In this document: in pieces, positions 1 through 12,700 of the stretch | Numbering within the stretch: the first letter of the stretch is position 1 | How the letters are laid out: each line of letters starts with the position of its first letter | NCBI RefSeq assembly: GCF_019097595.1 | Contig: NC_080710.1 | Location: forward strand, 22,011,780-22,075,779 | Direction: 5' to 3' | DNA: 64,000 nt | DNA from: Hemibagrus wyckioides | Lineage: Eukaryota; Chordata; Actinopteri; Siluriformes; Bagridae | Notes under the pieces: generated by a model | Database searches by the model: none | Seen by the model: the letters and a program-made list of their open reading frames with translations, nothing else | Told to the model about the DNA's origin: nothing | Translations under genes and position numbers: made by a program

Positions 1-458
1 AGTGAAGTAAATGCTGAACACGACGCATGTGAGAAAAATGTAACCCCTAAACAGGCTTTGGGTGTTGACAAACACAGCCCTGTGTGCGTCAAATATGCGT
101 TACAATCAGTACAATAACCCCGGAGGCAAAAATGATGCGCTGGGGCTGGAGTGTCTGTGGATACACATAGGGAGGATCCGACAAGAAACTCTACACCACC
201 CGGGCTGGGAAGAGCCACTACAGGCCTACAGCTGAGCAAAAATAAACCTAAATAGTCGGGACATTTGGCATGTTTTGCAGGAAACAGGCTTGCAAATAAA
301 AAGACAAAACATATTTTCTTTTCTTTTGTCTTTCAGCAAGAAATACAGACTAGGAAAAGGAATACGGGTTCCACACCACAGTAACTATTTTGCATGAACA
401 AGTGATTAAACACTCCTAAAACACTGACCATTATTCATCTTCTATAATAAAGACTCAC

Positions 459-835
459 CTGCGGCAGAGACTCGGTGTAAACAGGAAGAGATGGTAACAA
501 GACAAAAACGGAACAAAACAAAAGAGCAAAACGAAAACTCGGCTCGCTTGAAGGTTGAGGTAGGATGTGTTACCCAGTATAAATATATATATCTATATAA
601 ATACTTCTTCTTTGAAGAAAAAAAACACTATTTTTGTGGACCCTTAAACACGAACATATGTTTCTCTCAGTCCCTCCGAGGTCTCACTGCTCTCCTTTGT
701 TATTGTTGTGCAAAATTGAGCAGCTGATCGTTGCTGACGTCACATCGGACAGCCTATGGGACGGGCCTGTTTAAACACCGCTAGCCAATCGGCGACTGCG
801 CCTGCCCGTGACTGACTGTCACCAACGCACGTGAC
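459..835 (-). promoter_or_regulatory. Putative promoter and non-coding first exon of a gene running left out of the window
   Basis: Reading the minus strand, a perfect donor (GCAG then GTGAGT) falls at 459/458. It is preceded by about 250 bases with no convincing coding frame, as in a 5' UTR exon. Upstream on that strand lie a palindromic CRE (TGACGTCA, 735-742), a CCAAT box (785-789) and an E-box CACGTG (828-833) in locally GC-rich sequence. This is the usual make-up of a vertebrate housekeeping promoter. The gene body would lie left of base 1, so its identity is unknown. A plus-strand promoter is possible, but no matching plus-strand donor was seen. Confidence 0.4.
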
Positions 836-999
836 CAGTCCAAAGAAAGGCAAGACTGGGCAAGTTTAGGAGAACCTCAATACTCACAAAATACCGGTGG
901 AGATTTGATGTCCTGTTGATATCTGGTGCTTTAATGATGGCCTTTCTTAGTTTGAACGACCTTTGTGGGCTAGTACTTTTGCCAGCAGATCACCGACAC

Positions 1000-3900
1000 C
1001 TTATCGTTGAATGCTGTAAATGCATGCTATTGATTAAATATGTGCATGAATGAACAGGAGGAGAGAGAGAGAGAGAGCTTCTCTTCTCTTCCCCTGGAGA
1101 GACAAACAAAAGAATAACAATGGCTGACACGCAGCTGTCCAAATTATAGGTCACTATTTGGGTATGACAAAAGACCTCCACTCAGACAGGTGGATCTGAA
1201 GAGCCTGCTGTGTATAAGAGGAGCAAGGGGTCCACGGAATAACAATAGTCATTCAAATAGGGTGTTAAGATAATTAAATCTCCCATTCAAACCAAAGACA
1301 CCGATCTGGACATCCCGCACAGCTGGACACTGCAGAATGTGTGAAATAAATGATATATCCCTCTAATCATGAATCCCAACTATATTTAGATAATCATCAA
1401 ACATTATATATATTTCACAATCTGTGTACATATATAATGTGTGATTATTTCATATGCAATGCTATATGATGTAGAGAAATTATTGGCAATGTTTTGTTCC
1501 CACACTTCTGTTTCCCAAAACAATAACTGGAACATTTTTGTTAGTTTATTATAATATGACACAAGCCAACCAGGATTTGATATTTTACATTACTTATTCA
1601 CAACAAAAATAACTAAATAAATAACTGAAAATGACTTATAGTATACATGAAGAGTGAATTGTTTAAATTAATTACTTTTTTTTTTTTAATTTTTTTTATC
1701 ATTTTAAGGACTTGTTTTACAAAATTGTTGTAATGTGTGAATAGTACATCAGTAACCCAGTGTTCATGGAAGTTTATTCATGGAAGTGATGGAAAACAAT
1801 AAAATTAAATCATATTGATGATCTTTGAGCTACTGAGTCATATCCTGCTGATGAAAGACAGCACCATGTTGGCTCAGAATCTTGAAAACATTTCTGCCTG
1901 GTTCAGGATCAGTAAACAAGAATTACACTCTTTTTCCACAAACTGGCTTCTTCTGTGAAACACTGATCAATAAGAGGGTTGAACACTTCCTACAAAATAA
2001 ATACTTCTAAGAAACAAGTAGAACTCTTTCCACTTTTATATAATGGACAGACTCTCTAAGAAATATGCATAGATCCAAGATGATTGAATGAGTAATAAAT
2101 AGTACCCATATATTTGTTTCAGATAGTCTTTCTGCAAATTAGAAAGCAGTATGTAAACACTACAAGCAGCACCAAACAGCAAATCTGATGTAATTTTGTT
2201 AATGTTTACGGCATGTTCTGAACTTATTGTGCAAGTTCACTGACGAGAGTTCACTGTGGAAATGTGTAATTAAATACACCGCAAATCATTTGTCATCGTA
2301 GTTGAAGGAGGCTTTTTTTTTCTTTTTTCACAGAAGCCTGACATCAATTTCATCATTTCACATCTTGGAAAAAAAAACATTGACAAAAACAAGCCATTGT
2401 GGTTAATTTCTGAAAAATATGTTTCAGAAATTTGTATCAGGGTTACAGAGAGAAATGTAATTTTTCTGACAGATGCTATAAATCCTGTTTATATAAACAT
2501 CCCTCAAATTAATGTGTTGGAATATTTTTTTAATTTACCAGCTTCAAGAATCAGATCAGAAAAATACAAGTCCCAGTGAACAGATTGTGCAGCTAACATC
2601 TGACCTAACACTGTATCTAAAATCATTAAAAATAACACATAATACTTTAATCAGATATAAACAGTCACTTAAGAATGTTCAGCTGAGTAACATGTATTCC
2701 CCAGAGAAGACGTTAGTGTTAAACAAAACTGAAATTTGGTGGTCAAGGTTAAATCGAGCTGTATGTAGTCTCATGTACACCATGACTTATTCAAGCCCAA
2801 CATTTGCTCATTCATTCATTTTGCTAAATGAATAAAGTCACATAATACTTATTGTTAAGCAATTATAAGTAGGGTAAACAGCAAAGCAATCCGTAAGTAT
2901 TTCAATACAAGCTCGTATACAGAAAAAGTGGTAGAGTGCAGATAATGTGTACACACACAGAGGAAATGTGAGATCATGTAAATGAGCTTACAGCTTGTCA
3001 TCTGGGTGGAAGATTGCATCAGCTAAACAGCCTACACTGGGGGAGTGTCCAGCCTGAGGCAGTCTGGCAAATCACAGGTGTAACATCCTGTCATTTATTG
3101 CCATTAATTCAACAATACAGCTTTCATAATGGCATACCAAAATGATTAGCAAAAATCAGGCTTAAATTGCAGAGATCTATGAGAGAGAGAGTGTGTGTGT
3201 GAGAGAGAAATCTAAAGCAAATATGCCCAACCCTGCCAACTTCCAGTCCATACAAGATGGGTTTTTCCAACAGTTTTAAATGATTAATGATAAATCAGAA
3301 GCAAGTGTGAACTGTAAACTATTTTATTGCTGCACACTGAGACTGGACGAGAGGGGCACTTTTTACTCTCATGTAGACAGGAGCAAGTGGACAGATATGA
3401 AGCTTTCAGAACAAAGAAATGCCACATTATTTATCACAGAATTGCACTAAATGTGGCAGGTTGCTTGTGCAGCATGGAAATGCATTCATTTTCTGTTACA
3501 ATGTTATCCTGGCCAGGATTGCATTACACATTTATTTATATTTTTGGCAATATAACCATATAAATTCATTAGGTAAATATAGGATAGAAACAAAAACAAT
3601 AGCTGTATGGTCAGTGGGATTGCTAGAATTCCTTGAGTAGTAAGTGGGAGTGGGGGGGGGGAACAGTAACCTTCACATGTAGACTTAGGTAGAATAATGT
3701 AGAGCACCAACATTTGTTGTTTATCATTTAACACTTTTTAATAGAAAAAGTGCAACATTTGAAACATTTTCAAATCTTTAGGAATTTTGTATCAAGATAC
3801 TGGAGGAAAATGCAATAAAAAATATCATGAATGTTGAGTTGTTATTGTCCTTCAACTGCTCCGTGTTTGAGGTCACCAGAGCGGATCATCTGAACTGCAT

Positions 3901-6060
3901 GTTTGATTTTTGGCACAGGTTTTACGCTGGATGCCCCTCCTGACGCAACTCTCACATTTTATATCCGGGCTTGGAATGGGCACTGAGAATTAACCCCTCA
4001 ATGGCTGGGTTGGTTCCTTGCCTAGGAATTTAGGCCAGGCCACGGTGGTGAGAGCGCAGAATTCTGCCACTAGACTACCAGGGATCCACTATTATGAATG
4101 TTGTGTATCGATCCAAAATTCCAATACTAATGTAAGCCTCTTACCAACATATTTAAAAAAAAAATCATTTCTGTCCACTTTTTCAAGGAGGTGATGTGTA
4201 AAACATGTGACATAATTAACACATAGTTGACATAGTTAATACATTTGTATTAAATCTCATGATTCATGTATAAATGCATTATTATATTTCTCAATACTTA
4301 ATAAATTCCTTAAATTAAGTAAATTATCCAGCACTTGTAGCACTTGTACACACACAAGCCAGCAGCAATGCTAACACAAAAGACAAGTTAAAGGTCTCAG
4401 CTGCATCACCAAAGTCTTTTACATTGAAACACGATAAATCAACAATACTCAAATAAAATCTAGAACTATAAATAACCGATAGGTTGCTTTTAAATTAAGT
4501 GGAACTAAAAGTAATGGAAATAAAAAGTATTGGCCCAACAGAATGTTAGCCAGATTTACTGTTTCAGACAAAAGCAGAGTGGAAGAAAAGCCCACATGAA
4601 CCAAATGCAAAGTTAAACAAAACACTGTTCAAGACAAATCTGATTATCTCTTAGAATTATACAAAATAAAAAACAGCCTAACTGTACCCAAGTCTGCTTC
4701 CATCATATTCACATCATGTGGGAGAGGACAGGAAAACTGAAAAGGGTTTGCACATCTCCATTTTGTTTAACATATATATGTTGTCATGAAAAAATTCTAT
4801 TTTTGAGCACATTTCTTTCCCCCTTTTATGTCCATTTTTTGTTGTAATTTATTATAAACTGAAAAATAACCCAAAAAAACTGGACACACAGCATTTTCCT
4901 GTTTTCATTTGCCTTACTTCCAGGTATGATTTGGGAAATCATGAAGCTAAAAAAAAAGCGAGTTAAAAATAAAAAGTTCCCCAGTTGAACTGTTATTTTT
5001 ATATGACATGACTGCAGCATCAGCATGGGTCTGTTAATTAGACCAAAACTAAAGGACAATATGCAGGGCAGAGTTCCTCCAGGACAAGGGATGAGAACCA
5101 CTATTTTAAACAATATCAGTGCAATGGCCTCTTTCCCCTTTCATAATAAGTATAAATGGGAATGTTGTATCATAAATGTATATTTTTGGCTGTATATTAA
5201 TTATCAAAGATACATACAAACACTATTAAGCTGTGCATAATGAAAATGATTCATAAAATTAGCCATTGTTCTATCCTCACATGTTAAAACATCTTGAGAT
5301 TGAAGCAGCTTACTTTATCTGTTTCTCTGCTTTTAACACCGGTGAGACAGTGCAAGGATTTAAATATCACTCTACAGTAATAGTGTACAAAAAAGAGACA
5401 CTGATACCATAAAATTCTTCGTCTTGGAGTAGTAAGTCAGCAGGTATTATAAGGCACTAAAACTGAAGGGTCAGCTCCGTTAATTCTGCCCTTCCACGTC
5501 TCATTTATTTAAGTGTAATGCCCCTTCATTTGGGCTAACACATCCTGCCACCTTTCCAACTCACTGTGCCAGGGTCAAAGTCCATTTGAAATGTTCTTGT
5601 TTTGGTTTCTTACAGTCTATAAAAACAAATTAGGGCATGATTTTACAATGTATGCCCAGAGAAATGGTTTAAGACAACATGTACTAGGCTGTGCGCCAAG
5701 CACGGTGAGTCTGCTTTCCAAATGAATCTAAAAAGTAAATACAGTAGCATACCTTATCATGGCATTCACAGTTCAATTCTGGTCTGCTTCTATGGCAACA
5801 AATGGTGCAAAAACATCAAGAACACGAAGCAACCCACAAGCAACCTAATGATTTCACATGTCTGTGGTTAATATTCAAGCCTGTTGACCAAATTTCCAAG
5901 TTCCTGAGTTATTAAGTAAATGTAAACCAAAGTGAGTAATAAAAAGAAATCACAACATGCCAGTGATGATGCCTGTTACATGACAGTGCAGTAAAGGATA
6001 CTGAAGACGTACACAGATGTGCATGACCTTGTTTGAATTTAGAGCCTCTGTTTGATTGTG
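1000..6060. other. Intergenic stretch without a recognised gene
   Basis: The stretch is AT-rich, with short open frames that contain no recognisable domain. It includes a short GA run near 1063-1078, a GA/GT run near 3181-3207 and one SINE (3839-4087, listed separately). Nothing else could be supported. Confidence 0.6.
3839..4087 (-). mobile_element. tRNA-Glu-derived SINE
   Basis: Read on the minus strand, the element begins with a tRNA-Glu-like head (CCTGGTAGTCTAGTGGCAG, about 4085-4067). A body follows and ends near the GCTGCTCC-like block around 3850. The same body is found at 10381-10629 in the same orientation at roughly 75-80% identity by eye. The B-box region is degraded, so this is an old inactive copy. 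Confidence 0.75.
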
Positions 6061-6063
6061 GTT

Positions 6064-6069
6064 TTTATT
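6064..6069 (-). terminator. Likely poly(A) signal of nagpa
   Basis: AATAAA on the minus strand lies about 390 bases past the nagpa stop codon (TAG at 6461-6459). It is the first canonical hexamer seen downstream, so the 3' UTR would include the CA/TG microsatellite. Confidence 0.5.
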
Positions 6070-6283
6070 TTGACCACAGTATTTGACTGTGAGGAGCTCA
6101 GGGAACTCGCTGAATATTAGGAACGCTGACAAACAGGAACATCTGCTTCACTGTGTAATTAATAAACCTCAAGGTCATTTAGAATGCACCCCAAGAGGCA
6201 TTTTACTCCTGACTGCAAAGTCCATGTAGTGGACTAACCTGTATTTACAGACACTTGCTTGTTTTTGTTGGTGATACACACCC

Positions 6284-6332
6284 ACACACAGTACACACAC
6301 TCAGTGCATACACACATACAGTGCGCACACAC

Positions 6333-6429
<97 letters not shown>

Positions 6430-6444
6430 GTACACACACATGCA
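6284..6444. repeat. (CA)n microsatellite in the nagpa 3' UTR
   Basis: Two long pure CA runs (about 6335-6383 and 6387-6426) sit within a wider CA-rich zone that starts 15 bases past the nagpa stop. In the minus-strand transcript this reads as (UG)n. The long open frames here on both strands are low-complexity artefacts. Confidence 0.95.
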
Positions 6445-6458
6445 CACGCACACAAAGG

Positions 6459-6714
6459 CTATAAGGAGTCTTCTGAGTCTGTATCATCTGGTTGAAAGAG
6501 AGCTTTGCCAGGCTGTATCCTCAAACGATTGGGACTATCCCCGGACCTGTTAACTTCCTCTAGCGGTACGTAGGAATATTCCTGCTGCAGACGACCTTTG
6601 CATTTTCCACACACTTGGATTAAGTTTCCAGTGAGACTGGTCAGCAAGATTGCAGCCAGGACAGCAGTGATAACCATCCAGCTCTGCCTAGACACCCACA
6701 CACAAACAAACAGT

Positions 6715-6762
<48 letters not shown>

Positions 6763-9700
6763 TTATCTTTTGAATCGACGACTGTGGCCTAGACAAAGCA
6801 CTACACAAAAACCATAGCAACTCCTCACAATCTCTCACTTGCATTTGAAAGGCAGGTCTGGCTAATAAATGCGCGACTGCCTCTCCACTGCATGAGCTCT
6901 TTACAGGCACAGTGGGAACTCTTGATGCAGATTTGCTAAAAGAAAGCAGTCTTGCCAATAATGGTGTGGGGCATTCATTCCTATTTCCATAGCAATAATT
7001 TGACTTTTACTATGAAAACATGGGTCAAGTACACGCTTTTCAAAAGCAACAAGAGGAAGCTAGAATTATTGATTCAGTTGCATAACATAGTCAGGTGACT
7101 AAGAAAAGGCTGATGTTTGTGTACCAGTGTGAACACTCACTCTGACAGATAAGGCTTCTGTGCCCGAGCCTCGTCTTGCTCTCGCCACTCCTTCCACATT
7201 TGGGTGGCCAGGCAGTGACCGGCTGAAAGGAAGGAAACAAACATTTCAGTTCCTCATCAGGCCTACATTTCCCCCTTGTACAGCATTGCTACAAACTGGA
7301 CAAACACAGATCCTCTCACTATTTTAGATTCAGATCCAAAGAAGTGATGAGGAAGAGAAACAGCTGTGTGAGAGGCAGGTGCTCACGCTCTGAAGTGAGT
7401 GGAAAAGTTCTCAAGTGCAAATCTGGGATGAGGTAAAAGGTTAAATAAAAGCACTTGTGCTTTTGATAAACACACAGACAAGGCTTAAAAAAGTAAGGGC
7501 AGTGATGCTTGATGAGAGCTAATTTTAAAACCTCCATTTGAGAGAAGGACTGAAGCAGCCAGGGCACGGCATGAGGCCAGGATCAGTGCTAAAGAAAGAT
7601 ATTCGCTCATGTCAGTCTGATCCTGAAAGCTTAATGGTGCAAATGAGTGCGTTTTATAGTCAGGTATTTAAACATTCATGAAGGATTATTTTATTAATTT
7701 TTAAATAATCATAATTTGGGTGTGATGTGATGTGGTCTGTGCTGTGGAAAAGCAGAACCAAAACCACAAATTAGATTATTTTCCACTCAGCACATTCCAA
7801 GTGAATAAGTTATTATTACCCATCATGCCTTTACAACCATTTATAACCATTTAAATGTTAAAGGACATCTGCAAAGCAAGTTCCTGTTATCATTTATGAT
7901 ATAAACTTTTGTGTAAGTTACAATCTGTGTAAGTTGATAACGTGCAAGAATGAGGACACATAAATATATATAAAAAATATAAATCGGACAATACTGTCAG
8001 AACTGCTGTTATAGAAAATTAATCAGCACCTTCTGTTCAACTAATGAAAAAATTCAACAGCGTTGAAGTGTATGATGCGATTTAAAGACTTAGACTGATT
8101 TAAAGTTTTAAACGTTTGTAGTAATCATACATATGCTACAGATGCTTAAAAAGGTTGGTCATCAGCCGTTTTCTCAGGAATTTTTAGCATCAAGTTTGCT
8201 CTCTTTACGAGGTAGTGATTTACTGGACAGGAATCAATGACTGTTTTTATGTTTTGTGAAGTTCATGAGATGTTCATGAGTCCCACTGCTTATTACTTTT
8301 CCAGGATTTTCTGCATATTTGATGCCGTTCTAAAAGTGCTTATACTATGTTAAGATCTAACTTTTCGCACTGAGGACAACTGAAGGACTCGTACACAACT
8401 ATTATAAAAGGTGCAAACATTTACCGATGCTCATGAAGGCAACAAGATACATTAAGGGGGAATGTAGGGGGGAAAAATGAACTTTTGGACAGGATTATCA
8501 GTGTAAATTGTTATTATTTTTTCTTCTAGGAAACATGCAAAAATCATCCAGGTAACAGACACTATTAAAAATCAAGCATATGTACACCGGGTTCATTTGT
8601 GTCAATTCTCTAATGAATTCTGTGTAGATTCTGCACAGCATATGAAAACTTAAGACTTCAAATTTACAAAACTCCATGCTGGGAAAATTCAGCCTATGAA
8701 AAGCTGGAACTGAAAACAAAAATGCAAAGGGCTCAAATTGCACCACACTGTACAGGCAGGCTTGCAAAAGGCAATCCTCAAAAATGTTACATAAACATAT
8801 ACCTGATACACAGGCAGGATGGAGAGATAGCAAAAGGTGAAAATAAATCTCGGCGCCATTTCCATGGCTTTATCTCGAAATTACAAGATGTAAAACATGA
8901 AAAGTGGCGATGCAGGCCTGGCAGTGTGATATAATCAGTACCTCTATGCAGACTGGTATTTCTCTGGCCATGGAATGTGGCATTACAGCTTCCCGTTACG
9001 GGGTCACAAGGGCATAGGTCACTGCACTGGCACTCCTGTGAACAAAGCAGCCCGTAGTATCCTAGAGGACATTCTAAGAGAACACAGTGTGCACATAGAT
9101 TATCATCAACATATTTCTTTACCACGCAACACAGAATGTGACATGTTACTCTTATGCATCTTCCAAGTCAGAATTGTGCATTCACATCATGACAAATGTA
9201 TGATAATTATATCAGACATCATTACATGTATATACACACAGAGCCATGCTCCTAAATCTAGTGAAAAGCCTTCATAGAAGACTGGAGGTTATTAAAACAA
9301 TATAGTGTGAGGCATGGTATGGGCAAATCTGGAGTGGGATTTGAAAATAGCACATTTGAGTATTATGGTCAGATGTCCACATATATAATGCATAGTGTGT
9401 GTTGATGTTACACACCATCAGCACTCCATCAAGTCTCTAGCTGCTGGTTATGACTCTGACTAAGATGAGAACGGCTTTTATAAGCTGATAGTTTGTAAGT
9501 ACAGTCATGACATTAATAAAAGTCGATCATGAATCCAAAACTGGACCCTGTACACTGCACAGCTGACTGCTTTTACACACCTTGCTCACAAGAATCTCCA
9601 TGAAAACCAGCAGGACAAGTGCATCGTCCATGTACGGGGTCACAAGAGCCTCCATTTACACACATGCATTTCTTCTTACACCAATCGCCATAGAAACCTA

Positions 9701-12700
9701 GGTTACACTCTGCATCACAGGACACAGTGAACGTGTATGAACATGTGAAAAATGGGTGGGTTCAGTAATTAATTAAAAAGTCTACATATAATACATAAGT
9801 TGTGCATAGTCAAAACAATTCAGTGATTTAACTGAAATCATAGAATAAAACAAAAGTTATGAAACAATATACATCTTGTAATAGACTTAATAACAAATCT
9901 GTTCATTTAACATGCTTTATAATATACCCCTTTGTTGTATACTGTGTGAGCTGGAGTGCTGTGTTGAGTTTGGCTGTGTTTACCCTGACTGCAGTTCACA
10001 CCTTTCCACCCTGCATCGCACACACAGCCATCTGTTTAGAGAGACGAGAGTGAAGACTATTCTTAACAATTGCTACCCAAGTTTACAGCTGAGAACCACA
10101 AACAGAAAAGGACAAATGCATTCAAATTAATGGAAAGAAAACAGAGAAAAAATCCTTTCATGTATCCTTGCATTTTAAATAAAAGAAATTGTATTAATAT
10201 AAAAATAGATATTTAATAACTGAAGCCCCTGGTGTCAATTCGCTGTATTAAAAACAGAAAATAATTCATAAATAAAAGACTACACATAAGAATAGTAAAC
10301 AATAGCCCATTTTCCAGATCAAACAAGTCTTTATATGCGTAAAAGCATCAAAGCATGACAGAACAAATATCACAAACAATAATGTTGTTGTTGTCCTTCG
10401 GCTGCTCCCTGTTCAGGGTCGCCACAGCAGATCATCCGATCTGCATATTTAATTTTGGCACAGGTTTTACACCAGATGCCCTTCCTTATGCAACCCTCCC
10501 ATTTTATCCCGGCTTGGGACCTGCACTGAGAGTTAACCCTTCAGTGGCTGGGATGGTTCCCTGGCCGGAAATCAAACCCAGGCCACGGTGGTGAAAGTGC
10601 AGGATCCTGTTGCTGGACCAATAGGGAACGCATATAACAAACAATAATATAATGTGTAAACTAAAATAAACTAAACTGATTAACTGAAACCTTAGCAGCT
10701 GTATACCCTTAAACTTAGAAGGTACATATTTCACTTCTACATACTGAACAGAAACACACAGATGCACACACTCCCACCTTCCTCAGATACAAAAAGTCAC
10801 CTGGAGTGCAGAGCCCATGGTCTCCACAGTCTGGAGGTTGGCATGTTAGATTGGCACACGTGGGCGCGGCCCAGCCGGGTTGGCACACACACTGGCCATC
10901 CACACAGGTCCCGTGCTGGCTGCAGTCTTCGGGCTGACAGAGACGCTCATGCACACACAGCACAGTGGATACGGCCCGAGGACAGCGCCACATCGGATCA
11001 TCACTACACAGAGGGTAAAGAAAGAACACAAGAAAACATACATGAGTTTTCAGTGTGTGATTTTTATATAGCATACAGATTATGGTAAATACAGTGACAT
11101 TAATGAAATCCATACAATTTTATAAGACTGGTAATAATCATCATCATTTACTTTCTACTTAGGAATTACAATCTCATTTATACACAGTACTGCTTTGGAG
11201 GTGTACAGTTATGATGACTAAAAAGGGACAAGCAGGATTTACATACCAGTGATCTGAGGGGAAACTTGCCAGTGACCCATTACGGACATAAGTGGCAGAG
11301 CCGCCTCCATCCAGATTAATGGCATTGATGACTCCCTGCTCTTTCAGGAACTCTGCGACCTCCCACAGGTTCATACTGGGTACACACACACACACACAGA
11401 CACACACAGACACACACAGACACACACAGACACACACACAGACACACACACAGACACACACAGACACACACAGACACACACAGACACACTTTAATGATAA
11501 AAATTGAGATTATATTACATGAAGTAAACAGTAACAAAATAATATCTATACATCTTCAGAGCATTTTCTTAACTTCTGTACTTTGAGACAATAAGTTCCA
11601 TACATTCCAGACATCTGTAAACTCCACTTTGGGATGGAGTACATCTGAATCACTTTATCACTGTGCACAATCCACTGCAGACAGACTCTACAGTGTCTAT
11701 TCTAGTCCCCCAGGAAACAAATGAGGTAACAAGAAGGAAGACGTCCGGTTTACAAAGGTGACAATGAGTGCTTATGAGGATCAGGTGAACGATGGATTTT
11801 CCTAATTATGTGAGGAGTACGGTAAAGACTCATTAATTTGCACGAGGTGAGTGAATGCTTTATTGTCACATGCCAGTCTGTTTTTGCACAGACATTGACT
11901 TCACATTTTCACACCCCCAAAAATGACACTGACCAAAACTGTGTTGCTTTACATGTCAGTCAGACGCCCTCTATGGAGTCCAGACCTTCTGCCATCAGTC
12001 TAATTCTCACCCTCTCCTTTGTGTTTGGCCATCACTGTGGAAGAGAACGAGTCTGCCCTTGGCATCATGGCCCACTGCGGTCCGTGCTGATATCACATTG
12101 ACGAATTCCTGCAGTGTTCCTGTAACATACAGCATGTGTCATTTTCTCCCTTATTTGCAATGCAGTCAGTTAAGGTATATGAATAAACAGCAGAATTGAG
12201 TTCAGGGCTTCTCAGAAAAAGAGCTCTTACAGTTCTGAACTATTACATTAGTGCTAAGGATTGACGTACCTGTCTCCTGAGACTCCGTGCATTCAGCCTT
12301 CAAGCTCTCGTTGATGTATACTTCTCCTGACCTGAGCAGCCACACCACCCCACTGACCAGCTGCACAAAAGGGTTTACTGTGTCCAAAACCTCGTCCTCT
12401 GATAGATAACTGCCAGCATGGAGAAGAGGGGGATGAGAAAGAGTGTGAGAGAAAAGAAGAGTGGTAGATGATGACACAAAGGCAGATCTGCAGTCCCCTC
12501 CAAAAGTATTGGAACAACAGTTTCTGCTATACACTGAAGAAATTTTCAGATCACAAGTTGAATATGTGATGATAGATAGGTTTAATTTCTTGACATTATC
12601 TAGCTGCATTAAATAACTTGACCATTTTTTACAGTGACCATTTTTTACAGTATTTATTAAATTTGTTGTTTAGATTAAACAAATTTTTATCAACTTTGGT

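Noticed and set aside
6234..6495. Four overlapping open frames on both strands at the CA array
   Set aside because: They are made of repeated Cys-Val or His-Thr from the dinucleotide repeat. One merely overlaps the real end of nagpa.
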